DNA from: Deltaproteobacteria bacterium
GTDB taxonomy: Bacteria; Desulfobacterota; Binatia; DP-6
Assembly: GCA_005879585.1 (NCBI GenBank)
Contig: VBKG01000096.1
Span: 1-32,975 of the forward strand
Length of the DNA stretch: 32,975 bases
Reading direction: 5' to 3'
This document shows, piece by piece, positions 16,778 through 24,554 of this stretch; the first letter of the stretch is position 1, and every line of letters starts with the position of its first letter. The notes beneath the pieces are model-generated. The model made no database searches and was not told where the DNA came from. It saw only the letters and a list, made by a program, of their open reading frames with translations. The position numbers and the translations under genes were made by a program.

Positions 16778-17794
16778 CTAGGTCCGGCAGGCCGCGACCA
16801 CGCGACGCCACTCGGCGTCGTCCGCACCCGGGCGGAGCGCGCTGTAGAAGGACAGGCGGTCGATCACGCCGTCGTACTTCTTCCTGAGCAGCGCGGGCAC
16901 CTCCTCGAAGGTACCCTGGACGGCGTAGACGTCGAGCATCTCGTCGGTGATGAGCGACGCCATGCCCGCCCAGTCGCCCTTCGCCGCCTTCTCGTTCAGC
17001 CGGTAGCACGTCTCGCCCCAGCCATGGGCCTCGAGCACCGCGATGTACGTGCGGGTCGAAGCATAGAAGGCGATCTGCTGCCGGACGCCGGCCTTCATGC
17101 GCTCCATCTCGTCCCGGTCCTTGCCGGTGATGACGAAGGCGGAGGTCGCGAGCGTGACGTCTCGGCGTGTGCGCCCGGCTTTCGCGGCTCCCGCCTCGAT
17201 GTTCGGCAGCACCGCCTCGCGAAGAAACTTCACGGAATGGAACGGATGGGCCTGGAAGCCGTCGCACAGCTCGCCCGCGAGGCGGCAGATGTAGGGGTTC
17301 ACCCCAGCGATGTAGATCGGGATGTTCGGCCACTCGAGCGGCGCCGGGCTGAAGAACGGCGTCATGAGGCTGAACTGGTAGTACTTCCCCTGGAAGCCGG
17401 GCTTCGTACCGTGCTGCCAGACGTCCCAGATGTGGCGGATGAGCTGCACCATCTCCCGGAGACGCGGTCCGGGCGCGGTCCACGGCGTGGAGTACCGCCG
17501 CTCGTTGTGCCCCTTCACCTGCGTGCCGAGCCCGAGGATGAAGCGGCCGCGCGAAGTCGCCTGCAGGTCCCACGCGATCTGCGCGTGGACGAGCGGGCTC
17601 CGGGGAAAGGCGACGGCGATGTTCGTGCCGAGCGCGATGCGCTCGGTCGCGGCCGCGGCGACGGCGACCGGCAGGTACGGATCGTGGCCGGCCTCCGCGG
17701 TCCAGAGGCCGTCGTAGCCGAGCTCCTCGGCATGGCGGGCGAGCCGTGGTACCTCGCGCAGGTCGGCGACCAGGACGGCGGTGTCGATCTTCAT
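16778..17794 (-). CDS. LLM-class F420-dependent oxidoreductase
   Basis: 338 residues with the luciferase-like TIM barrel: the N-terminal strand VLVADLREVPRLARHAEELG, then GYDGLWTAEAGHDPYLPVA, RIALGTNIAVAFPRSP and RGRFILGLGTQVKGHNERRY. This pattern fits the F420-using LLM subgroup (TIGR03617-like) rather than FMN luciferases. The substrate is unknown. The sequence alone cannot prove the cofactor. It is 61 bases downstream of the end of the broken phenylacetate-CoA ligase on the same strand, suggesting an aromatic or acyl-CoA setting. Confidence 0.88.
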   Translation of the reverse strand: MKIDTAVLVADLREVPRLARHAEELGYDGLWTAEAGHDPYLPVAVAAAATERIALGTNIAVAFPRSPLVHAQIAWDLQATSRGRFILGLGTQVKGHNERRYSTPWTAPGPRLREMVQLIRHIWDVWQHGTKPGFQGKYYQFSLMTPFFSPAPLEWPNIPIYIAGVNPYICRLAGELCDGFQAHPFHSVKFLREAVLPNIEAGAAKAGRTRRDVTLATSAFVITGKDRDEMERMKAGVRQQIAFYASTRTYIAVLEAHGWGETCYRLNEKAAKGDWAGMASLITDEMLDVYAVQGTFEEVPALLRKKYDGVIDRLSFYSALRPGADDAEWRRVVAACRT

Positions 17795-17855
17795 GCGCGC
17801 TCCCTACTCGACGGTCAAGCGCGCGGTCAAGGCGACGCGATGGTTAGACCGGGAT

Positions 17856-19045
17856 TCACTTCCTCCGCTCGTCGACGACCCGGATCGCCTTCCCCTCGCT
17901 CCGCGGCAGCGACCCCGCCACGACGATCTCGACCACTACCGCGAGCCCGAGCGCGCTGTGCAGCACCTCGCGCGCCCGGACGCCGAGCGCCGCTCGATCC
18001 GCAGGCTCGGCCCCGTGCCCCGCGGCCGCCTCGATCCTCACCCGCAGCTCGTCCTGCCGATCGGCGCGCGTCGTCAGCACGATCTGATACTGCGGCGCCA
18101 CTCCCTCGACGCCGAGCAGCGCATGCTCGATCTGCGACGGGAAGACGTTCACCCCGCGCACGATCAGCATGTCATCCGTGCGTCCCAGGATCTTCACGAT
18201 CCGGGCCATCGTCCGGCCGCAGTCGCACCGCTCGCGTACGAGCCGCGTGCGGTCGCGCGTCCGATACCGCAGGACGGGAAACGCCTCCTTGGTGGCGGCC
18301 GTGAGGACCAGCTCGCCGATCTCCCCGTCGGGCAGGCGCTCGCCGCTGTTGGGATCGATGATCTCGGGGATGAAGTGATCCTCCCAGACGTGCAGCCCCT
18401 GCTGCTGCTCGCAGGCGGAGGCGACGCCCGGTCCGATGATCTCGGAGAGTCCGAACTGCTCGCAGACCCGGACGCCCATCCGCTCCTCGATCTCCTGCTG
18501 CATCGCCTGCGACATCGGCTCGGCGCCGACGAAGGCGACGCGGAGCGGCAGGGACTCGAAATCAATCCCTTCGGCCGCCGCCACCTCGGCCACGTTGATC
18601 GAGTACGACGGCGTGGCGGCAAAGGCCGTGACGCCGAAGTCGCGCATCAACATCAGCTGGCGCGGCGTGTTGCCCGACGAGGTGGGCACCACGGCGGCGC
18701 CCACGAGGCTGGCCGCATCGTGAAAGCCGAGCCCACCCGTGAACAGGCCATAGCCGTCGAGCCGCTCGATGCGTGGATGCGCACGATCTCGTGCGACGGC
18801 ACCGCGAAGAGCCCGAACGGGTAGTTCTCCCGGAGGTCGCTCTTGGTCGTGAAGGGAAGCCGTGCGAGGTCCTCCATCGACCGGAGGCCATCCTCCGAAA
18901 CGTCGGCCAGTCGCCGGCGGTAGAATTCGGTCCCCGATGCCTTGAGCCGTGCGACGCAGGCTCGCACGCGCGCCATCTGCAGGCGCTCGAGCTCGTCGCG
19001 CGGCATGGTCTCGGCCGCACGATCCCAGAATTGCTCAACGGCCAC
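17856..19045 (-). pseudogene. paaK: Phenylacetate-CoA ligase (PaaK type), internal out-of-frame deletion
   Basis: Two frames encode the two parts of one PaaK-like adenylating enzyme that activates an aryl acid with CoA and ATP. The N-terminal part (from 19045) reads MAVEQFWDRAAETM to IHASSGS in one frame. The C-terminal part reads GYGLFTGGLGFHDAASLVGA onward to the stop at 17856 in another frame, with family motifs VPTSSGNTPRQ, EQFGLSEIIGPGVA, RYRTRDRTRLV and GRTDDMLIVRGVNVFPSQIEHAL. At the join, about 18755-18765, the rest of the SSGTTGKPT nucleotide loop and about 40 residues before YGYGLFTGG are absent and the frame shifts. The ATP site is therefore destroyed. Either the gene is dead or the assembly collapsed here. 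The start overlaps the crotonase stop by 11 bases. Confidence 0.85.
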
Positions 19046-19787
19046 GCTTGCGCTCCTTCCATGCCTTGCGCGCGGCTTGATGCTCCTCCGAGGCGAGCAC
19101 CACGGTCATCGCCCGGCCGTACTCGGCGAGAAATTCCTCGAAGGAGAGATCGAAGGCCTGGTTGGTGAGCCGCTTCGCCCAGGTGAGGCTCGGCCGCGGC
19201 ACCTCGAGGTAGCGCGCCGCCCAGCGTTCGAGCTCGCGCTCGAGATCGGCGCGCGGCACGACGCGATTCACGAGGCCGATGCGGAAGGCCTCCTCGGGCC
19301 CGATGTTCTCGCCGCTCAGGATCAGGTGGCGCGCCCAGCCCATGCCGATCACGCGCGGCAGCCGGAAGCCGCTCATCCCCGGAATAAACGCTTCCTTCGT
19401 CGCCGGGAGGCCGAGGATGGCGTCGTCGGCGGCAACGCGGGCGTCGCAGGCGATGATGGTCTGCAGCCCTCCGCCGATGCAGTATTCCTGGACGCCCGCG
19501 ATGACGGGCTTGTCCAGGGTCTCGAGCGCGCGATAGGCAAGCTCGGTGCGGTGAAACCACTCGCTCGAAATCTCGCCGGCGGCGAGCTGGGTCAGATCCA
19601 CGCCCGAGCAAAACGACCGGCCCTCCCCGGTCAGCAGAACGACGCGGACGGCGGCGTCGTTCTGCATCTCGCGGGCGGCGCCGAGCATGTCCTCGGGCCA
19701 CTCGCGGCCCATGGCGTTCAGCACTTCGGGGCGATTGAGCCGGATCTCGCCGATCGGCCCGCGCTTGCGCAGTTCGATCCTGGCCAC
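19035..19787 (-). CDS. Crotonase-fold (enoyl-CoA hydratase/isomerase family) protein with altered active site
   Basis: 250 residues, usual for a single-domain crotonase. The oxyanion-hole segments are present: GRSFCSGVDL (57-65) and IGGGLQT (104-110), plus the family segment IPGMSGFRLPRVIGMGWARH. In rat enoyl-CoA hydratase the two catalytic glutamates follow GGGC and GQP. Here those positions are Gln109 (GGGLQ) and Ala129 (LGLPA). A classical hydratase reaction is unlikely. Other crotonase-fold enzymes (isomerases, dehalogenases, decarboxylases) use different residues, so the reaction is open. It is upstream of and overlaps the broken CoA ligase by 11 bases. Confidence 0.88.
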   Translation of the reverse strand: MARIELRKRGPIGEIRLNRPEVLNAMGREWPEDMLGAAREMQNDAAVRVVLLTGEGRSFCSGVDLTQLAAGEISSEWFHRTELAYRALETLDKPVIAGVQEYCIGGGLQTIIACDARVAADDAILGLPATKEAFIPGMSGFRLPRVIGMGWARHLILSGENIGPEEAFRIGLVNRVVPRADLERELERWAARYLEVPRPSLTWAKRLTNQAFDLSFEEFLAEYGRAMTVVLASEEHQAARKAWKERKRGR

Positions 19788-19894
19788 GGTTGCTCCCGTC
19801 TCCGACGCTCGCGGTCATGATTCGCGACGCGAGCGCGTGTCGGCCGAATACGGCGGGGGCAACTGGCCCGTCAAGGACCAGGCCGGTTCGTGCG
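19788..19894. other. Spacer with an inverted repeat between exported hydrolase and crotonase genes
   Basis: 107 bases without a gene. CGCTCGCG (19806-19813) and CGCGAGCG (19828-19835) form an 8-bp stem with a 14-base loop, downstream of the hydrolase stop on the minus strand. A terminator role is possible, but there is no U-tract. Confidence 0.3.
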
Positions 19895-22144
19895 TCAGCC
19901 GTCGGAGGACAGGGGAGGACAGTCGCCGCTCGCCGGGAACGGCTGTCTCATCTGACTCTGGCCGGTCTGCGGGTCGGCGAAGTGCAGGCACTCGAGGTTG
20001 TTCGGATTGGCGATCGGGAACTCGAGCCATGACGGGTTAGTGTTGACGACCTGGCCGGTGGAAAGGAAGGTGCCGAGCTGCTGCTCCCCCGCCGTGCGCC
20101 CGGCAAGGCTCGGATCGGCGAGCCAGCCGTGCGGATCGGATGCGTAGGTTGGCGTCTTGTCGTTGCGGTAGAAGACGACGCGGTCGAAGAAGGCGCCCGC
20201 GCGGACGATCACTCCGCCGGCCACGTCCGTCGTGGTCCCGTCCCCATACGCGATCTGGAAGACGAAATTCTTGGGACTGGAGGCCCATGCCGGGTCCGGT
20301 TGCAGCCGGATGCGCGGAGCGAACGTCTCCGGGCTCCCCTTGCGGTCGTACCAATTGGTGTTCGCGAACAGCTCCTGCAGCGCAGCCGCGCCCGGATGGG
20401 TGATGACCCGAGGCGGATCGACGCGGAGCGGCAGGTCCTCGGTGAAGCCGGCGAGCCCGGGGCCACCGTTGAGGAAGCTCGGCTTGGAGATCGCGAGCGC
20501 GGCGGCCAGGTCGCCACGGAAACTCGACAGCCGCGCGATGTCGACGATGGGACCACCGGGCACGTTGAGCAGGCCCTGATGGAAGAGTGGGTCGGTGCCC
20601 ATCAGCATCGTCCCGTAGATCCCGCCGAAGCTGAGCCCGTAGTACATGATCCTCGAAGGATCGACGAGGTTCGTCCCGATGCCGGGGATGTCGAGGCCAG
20701 CCACGAGGGCGCGTCCGAGCGCCATGTTGTCGACGACGGTCTGGACGAGCCCCGACTCGAGCCCGTCGATCGGCTTGCGCGAGGGCAGCTTGCTCGCGTC
20801 CGGCTGGACGTGGCCCGTCGGGCCGACGCCGTCGTTCAGGCCGTCGCCGATGAGGCCGTCCCCATCGAGGTCGCGACCGCGTCCGTAGCTGAGGAACGTC
20901 GTCGAAACGCCGGCGGCAGTCACCGTCGTCGTGCTGAGCGGCCCGAAGCCGTGCCCGGACGGATTCGTGGCCAGCGTGATGATCCCGAGTGACGCGTTGT
21001 AGTCGGCCGTGACGAAGATGTCGTAGTCGCTGCGGGTGAACCCGGGTCCGTAGATCGCCGCCGGCCACGGTGGCGGGAACTGCGCCGGGTCGGGCGTCAC
21101 GACGATGACGCCGATCCTGTCGGCCCCGAACGGAACCGGCGTCTGAATCGTGGGGACCGGCGGGATCTCCCCGTCGGTGAATCCATCGCCGATGCCGTAC
21201 GGATTGTCTTGATGGCCCGAGGCCGACGCGAACTGGTATCGAGGCGAGAGGAAACTACCGAATGCGTAGTACCCGGCGTTTCCGGGCGGGATCAGGTTGG
21301 GCACCGCGCTCGACTGAAAGGCGCCAGGGGTGCTCGGATCGACCTTCACCTGGTCCGTGCGGACGATGCCGTTGAGCGGATCGGCGAGCGACGGCTGGAC
21401 GCTCGCCGCCAGGAAGACGTCGTCCACGCCGTTCTGGGTGAGCGTGATCTTGCGGCTCGCGGTCGACGTCGATGCATTGGGAAACCCCGCCAGCACGTAG
21501 GCGTTGGCCGCGTCGGACAGAGGAAGGTCCATCGACTGGCGGACGCGCACGAGCTCGCCGGTGGCCGTGCGAGTCGTGAAGGGGACGACGCACGCTGTGC
21601 CGCACGCCATGATCTGGTGGCCGTTGGTGTCGAGGATGCGGTTGGTGAGGTGGATACGGTAGGAGGTGTTCTCGCCAAGAAAGACGTCGCTAATTCCGGC
21701 CAGGGTGTTCGTGGCCGGGTCGAAGGTGAGCTGGCGGAGACCGCTGACGAAGGCTCCCGTGCTCGTGCTGATGAAGAAGTCCGACGCGTTCACGGATCGG
21801 AGGTCGATCGCGCCGGTGAACGGCACGAGCACGCGCGGCTGCAGGTCGAACCCGTCGAGCGTGTTGAGCTGGGCGAATGCGTCGCAGATCGAGTAGTCGG
21901 CGTTGGTGCACGACGGCTGCACCACGCCTCCGACGTTCGGATAGTCGATGCCCTGGCGGAAGTTGATGCGCCGCCGGGTCAGCTGGTTTGCGTCCGCGAC
22001 CGTGAAGGCGTTGTCCGGGAAGATCCGCGCGCCGTAGCTGCGACCGCGCCTCACGGCAACCGTCGCCCCGGCCGGAACCCATGTGGCAAGCACGGAAGCG
22101 AAGAGGAGGCAGGCGGTCAGTAGGTTCCACCGAAATCGGATCAT
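19895..22144 (-). CDS. Exported alpha/beta-hydrolase with N-terminal Ig-like domain
   Basis: 749 residues from the ATG at 22144. A TTG 18 bases earlier is also in frame, but the ATG has GGTAGG upstream and gives a cleaner signal peptide ending near WVPAGA. About residues 100-200 look like a bacterial SbsA-type Ig domain (VLVPFTGAIDLRSVNASDFF, then YRIHLTNRILDTNGHQI). The hydrolase region has the oxyanion-type YGPGFTRSDYD and the nucleophile elbow GLSFGG at 503-508 with Ser505. A DLDGDGLIGDGLNDG loop (about 425-439) has the spacing of a calcium-binding loop. This resembles large surface or secreted lipases of the VolA/Pla-1 type. Substrate is unknown. It is alone, with spacers on both sides. 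Confidence 0.75.
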   Translation of the reverse strand: MIRFRWNLLTACLLFASVLATWVPAGATVAVRRGRSYGARIFPDNAFTVADANQLTRRRINFRQGIDYPNVGGVVQPSCTNADYSICDAFAQLNTLDGFDLQPRVLVPFTGAIDLRSVNASDFFISTSTGAFVSGLRQLTFDPATNTLAGISDVFLGENTSYRIHLTNRILDTNGHQIMACGTACVVPFTTRTATGELVRVRQSMDLPLSDAANAYVLAGFPNASTSTASRKITLTQNGVDDVFLAASVQPSLADPLNGIVRTDQVKVDPSTPGAFQSSAVPNLIPPGNAGYYAFGSFLSPRYQFASASGHQDNPYGIGDGFTDGEIPPVPTIQTPVPFGADRIGVIVVTPDPAQFPPPWPAAIYGPGFTRSDYDIFVTADYNASLGIITLATNPSGHGFGPLSTTTVTAAGVSTTFLSYGRGRDLDGDGLIGDGLNDGVGPTGHVQPDASKLPSRKPIDGLESGLVQTVVDNMALGRALVAGLDIPGIGTNLVDPSRIMYYGLSFGGIYGTMLMGTDPLFHQGLLNVPGGPIVDIARLSSFRGDLAAALAISKPSFLNGGPGLAGFTEDLPLRVDPPRVITHPGAAALQELFANTNWYDRKGSPETFAPRIRLQPDPAWASSPKNFVFQIAYGDGTTTDVAGGVIVRAGAFFDRVVFYRNDKTPTYASDPHGWLADPSLAGRTAGEQQLGTFLSTGQVVNTNPSWLEFPIANPNNLECLHFADPQTGQSQMRQPFPASGDCPPLSSDG

Positions 22145-22473
22145 CTCGTACCTACCTTTCAACGACGAACGCCGAGTGCCATGACCGCCTCCGCCTTCTG
22201 CCTGCCGGGCCCGATGCGGGCTCGCATATGCCCACCGGTCTGAACACTCCTCGGTGTCGGCGACGTGAGACGCAATACCGTGAATGGCCGAGAACGTCGG
22301 AAACGGCGGGGGACTACGGCTTGTTGAAACCTGGATGGTCTCCCGAACGCAGAGCGTGACGGGGCCTCACCTCGCCCCGTGGGGCGCAGCTCGGGCACCG
22401 TCGGACACCGCTATCGCGAGGATCTACGCCGCAACGCCCGACAACGGCTGGTCGCTCCACGGGCGCCGACAGC
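22145..22473. other. Non-coding spacer
   Basis: 329 bases between the exported hydrolase and the dehydrogenase remnant. No reading frame here resembles a protein. It holds the hairpin at 22359-22380 and, nearest the hydrolase start, the likely leader with the GGTAGG ribosome-binding site. I could not identify a convincing promoter. Confidence 0.5.
22359..22380 (-). terminator. Possible terminator hairpin after mazEF-dehydrogenase remnant
   Basis: ACGGGGC and GCCCCGT form a 7-bp stem with an eight-base loop, about 95 bases downstream of the remnant stop on the minus strand. No U-tract follows, so the call is weak. Confidence 0.3.
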
Positions 22474-22887
22474 CTACTCCAGGGCCGTCACGATCGCCTG
22501 CGTGCCGAGCGTGCCCCCACCCTGCGCCGCGACCGCGGTGAGGAGCTCGTCGACGACGGCGGTGACCGGCAGCCGTACCCCGAGCTGCTCGGCGGCGGCG
22601 CGCGCCAGACGGAGATCCTTCTGCTGCAGTTTGACCATGAAGCCGGGGGCGAAGTCCCGGCGCTGCATGCGTGGCGCCAAATTCGTGAGCATCCATGACG
22701 CCGCCGCGCCACCGCCGAGCGCGCGCAAGACGGCGGCGGGCTCGAGCCCGGCCCGTGCGGCCAGGACGACGCCCTCGGCGACGGCGGCGAGGGTCGCTGC
22801 ACCCACCACCTGGTTCACGAGCTTCGTCATCTGTCCTTGGCCCGGGCCGCCCATGTAGGTCACCTGCCGCTCGGCCCGCATGCTCAT
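22474..22887 (-). pseudogene. C-terminal remnant of a 3-hydroxyisobutyrate-dehydrogenase-family protein
   Basis: 137 residues that match only the C-terminal all-helical domain of beta-hydroxyacid dehydrogenases: GGPGQGQMTKLVNQVVGAAT with the family lysine in TKLVNQ, then AEGVVLAARAGLEPAAVLRAL and LQQKDLRLARAAAEQLG. The N-terminal Rossmann domain (about 160 residues, GxGxxG) is missing. Upstream sequence is mazF instead, and the remnant's ATG overlaps the mazF stop by four bases. Homology begins about five to seven residues after that ATG. It could be translated as a fragment, but it cannot bind NAD in the normal way. Insertion of the toxin-antitoxin pair or a deletion is the likely cause. Confidence 0.82.
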
Positions 22888-23225
22888 GGCGCAAACATCT
22901 CCTGAAGCACGGAGAGCGCCCGATGCAGCGTTCGAGGTGCAACTTTGCCGAGTCGTCTGACCAGACGCTCACGGTCGACCGTCCGAATCTGGTCCAAGAC
23001 GACGTGCCCCCCGCGCCCGCGGAACGTGCACGGGATGCGAAATGGGTACCGATGCCCGCCCGTGGTCAGAGGGGCGATGATGAACGTCCGCAGATGAGCA
23101 TTGAGCTCGTCGGGCGACACAACGACACAAGGCCGCGTCTTCCGGATCTCGCCGCCCCTCGTCGGATTCAGATTGATCAAGAACACCTCGCCGCGATGAA
23201 CCTCGTCTCCGGCTACCACCGCCAC
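22884..23225 (-). CDS. mazF: MazF/PemK-family mRNA interferase toxin
   Basis: 113 residues. Family motifs: HRGEVFLINLNPTRGGEIRK, the conserved KTRPCVVVSPDELN, and a core FIIAPLTTGGHRYPF, then GHVVLDQIRTVDRERL near the end. MazF toxins are sequence-specific RNases that arrest growth when the antitoxin is lost. It begins at GTG 23225 (a second GTG lies six bases in), overlapping the antitoxin gene by 13 bases. Its stop overlaps the start of the dehydrogenase remnant by four bases. It is one of the few genes here with an obvious mobile or addiction-module character. Confidence 0.93.
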   Translation of the reverse strand: MAVVAGDEVHRGEVFLINLNPTRGGEIRKTRPCVVVSPDELNAHLRTFIIAPLTTGGHRYPFRIPCTFRGRGGHVVLDQIRTVDRERLVRRLGKVAPRTLHRALSVLQEMFAP

Positions 23226-23461
23226 TCCTTCTCGTCGAAGCGTGTGGGAAGGGGTTGATCGAGAAGCCGATCATCGTCTTGCTGACGAAGTTGACGAGCC
23301 GCGTCGGCCCAACCCGCTCGAGGACGACCGATCCGCTCGATGACGATCGCCCCTTCGCGCGCCCGGATTTCGACCTCGTCTGTCAGCCCCGCTTCTTCGA
23401 GAAGGAGCTTCGGGAGACGAACTCCTCGCGAATTTCCGATCTGAACCAGCTTGCCTTTCAT
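23213..23461 (-). CDS. mazE: MazE/AbrB-family antitoxin
   Basis: 82 residues from the ATG at 23461; a GTG at 23464 is directly adjacent and could be used instead. The N-terminal half is a SpoVT/AbrB-type DNA-binding swapped hairpin: KLVQIGNSRGVRLPKLLLEE, then DEVEIRAREGAIVIER. The C-terminal tail, LDQPLPTRFDEKEWRW, is acidic and aromatic, as expected for the segment that occupies MazF. It binds and neutralises the toxin and, with it, usually represses its own promoter. Two overlapping palindromes lie immediately upstream. Confidence 0.92.
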   Translation of the reverse strand: MKGKLVQIGNSRGVRLPKLLLEEAGLTDEVEIRAREGAIVIERIGRPRAGWADAARQLRQQDDDRLLDQPLPTRFDEKEWRW

Positions 23462-23472
23462 CACAGCCGTGA

Positions 23473-23491
23473 GTGATTACGACGTAATCAC
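23473..23491. promoter_or_regulatory. Palindrome 1 upstream of mazE, likely operator
   Basis: Perfect inverted repeat GTGATTAC-GAC-GTAATCAC, 8-base arms and 3-base spacer, ending 12 bases before the mazE ATG. AbrB-type antitoxins commonly bind such sites, so autoregulation is inferred. Confidence 0.6.
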
Positions 23492-23506
23492 AACGACATG
23501 TTGTGA
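23488..23506. promoter_or_regulatory. Palindrome 2 upstream of mazE, likely operator
   Basis: Perfect inverted repeat TCACAAC-GACAT-GTTGTGA, 7-base arms and 5-base spacer. It shares its first four bases with the end of palindrome 1, so the two centres lie 15 bases apart. Confidence 0.6.
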
Positions 23507-23553
23507 GTCAAGGTCGATCGAGCGGCCACATGCGTGCCTGACCCGACCGAAGC

Positions 23554-24537
23554 TCATGCCCACTTGAACGGCAAGTAGATGATCGCCGCGATCGCCGCGC
23601 TGCACGGGATCGTCAGGATCCACGCCCAGACGACGTTGCGCGCCACGCCCCACCGCACCGCCGACAGACGGCGGACGCTGCCGACGCCGATGATGGCGCC
23701 CGTGATCGTGTGCGTCGTGCTGACCGGGATACCGAACGTCGCCGACCCGAAGAGCGCGATGGCGCCGGCCGTCTCGGCGCAGAAGCCGCCGACCGGCTGG
23801 AGCGCCGTGAGGCGCATGCCCATCGTGTGCACGATGCGCCAGCCGCCGAGGAGCGTGCCGAGGCCGATCGCCGCATGGCAGATGAGGATCACCCAGAACG
23901 GCACGTAGAACGTGCTGCCGAGGTAGCCCGAGGTGAAGAGCAGGACGGCGATGATGCCCATCGTCTTCTGCGCGTCGTTGGTGCCGTGCCCGAGGCTGTA
24001 GCCCGCCGCGGAGACGAGCTGGAGGCGCCGGAACATGCGATCCACGAAGGCGGGATGCGCGTCCCGCAGGAGCGACATCATGAGGAACATGAAGACGGCG
24101 CCCAGCAGGAGGCCGACGAACGGCGACACGACGATGAAGATCACGATCCGGGTGATCCCCGACCACACGAGGACGCTCGGCCCGGCCTTGGTCAGCGCTG
24201 CGCCGGCGAAGGCGCCGATCAGCGCATGCGACGAGCTCGTGGGGAGACCCCAGCGCCACGTGATCCAGTCCCACGTGAACGCGGCGGCGAGCCCGGCGAA
24301 GATCAGCGGCCGGTCCATCACCTCCGGGTTCACCACGCCCTTGCCGATGGTCGTCGCCACCGCCACCCCGAAGCCGAAGGCCGCAACGAAGTTGAAGAAG
24401 GCCGCCCAGGCGACGGCGGCACGCGGCGTCAGCACGCGCGTCGACACGATCGTGGCGATGGAGTTCGCCGCGTCGTGGAAGCCGTTCATGAAGTCGAAAG
24501 CGAGAGCGACGAAGATCAGGAGGACGATGACGACCAT
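23554..24537 (-). CDS. pit: PiT-family inorganic phosphate transporter
   Basis: 327 residues with about ten hydrophobic segments. The two PiT signatures are present: FMNGFHDAANSIATIVSTRVL near the N-terminus and HGTNDAQKTMGIIA in the second half. These proteins carry phosphate, as a metal-phosphate complex, with protons or cations across the inner membrane. The large charged loop found in some PiT members is short here. It follows the DUF47 regulator by 17 bases in the same operon, the usual arrangement for low-affinity phosphate uptake. Confidence 0.94.
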   Translation of the reverse strand: MVVIVLLIFVALAFDFMNGFHDAANSIATIVSTRVLTPRAAVAWAAFFNFVAAFGFGVAVATTIGKGVVNPEVMDRPLIFAGLAAAFTWDWITWRWGLPTSSSHALIGAFAGAALTKAGPSVLVWSGITRIVIFIVVSPFVGLLLGAVFMFLMMSLLRDAHPAFVDRMFRRLQLVSAAGYSLGHGTNDAQKTMGIIAVLLFTSGYLGSTFYVPFWVILICHAAIGLGTLLGGWRIVHTMGMRLTALQPVGGFCAETAGAIALFGSATFGIPVSTTHTITGAIIGVGSVRRLSAVRWGVARNVVWAWILTIPCSAAIAAIIYLPFKWA

Positions 24538-24554
24538 CCGACCGCGGTAGGCGA

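Noticed and set aside
17856-19045. Programmed frameshift in paaK
   Set aside because: The two frames do not abut. About 40 family residues are missing between them and no slippery site is visible, so deletion or assembly collapse fits better.
22145-22473. Possible tRNA or small RNA in the spacer
   Set aside because: I see no T-loop consensus or cloverleaf; only a simple hairpin is supported.
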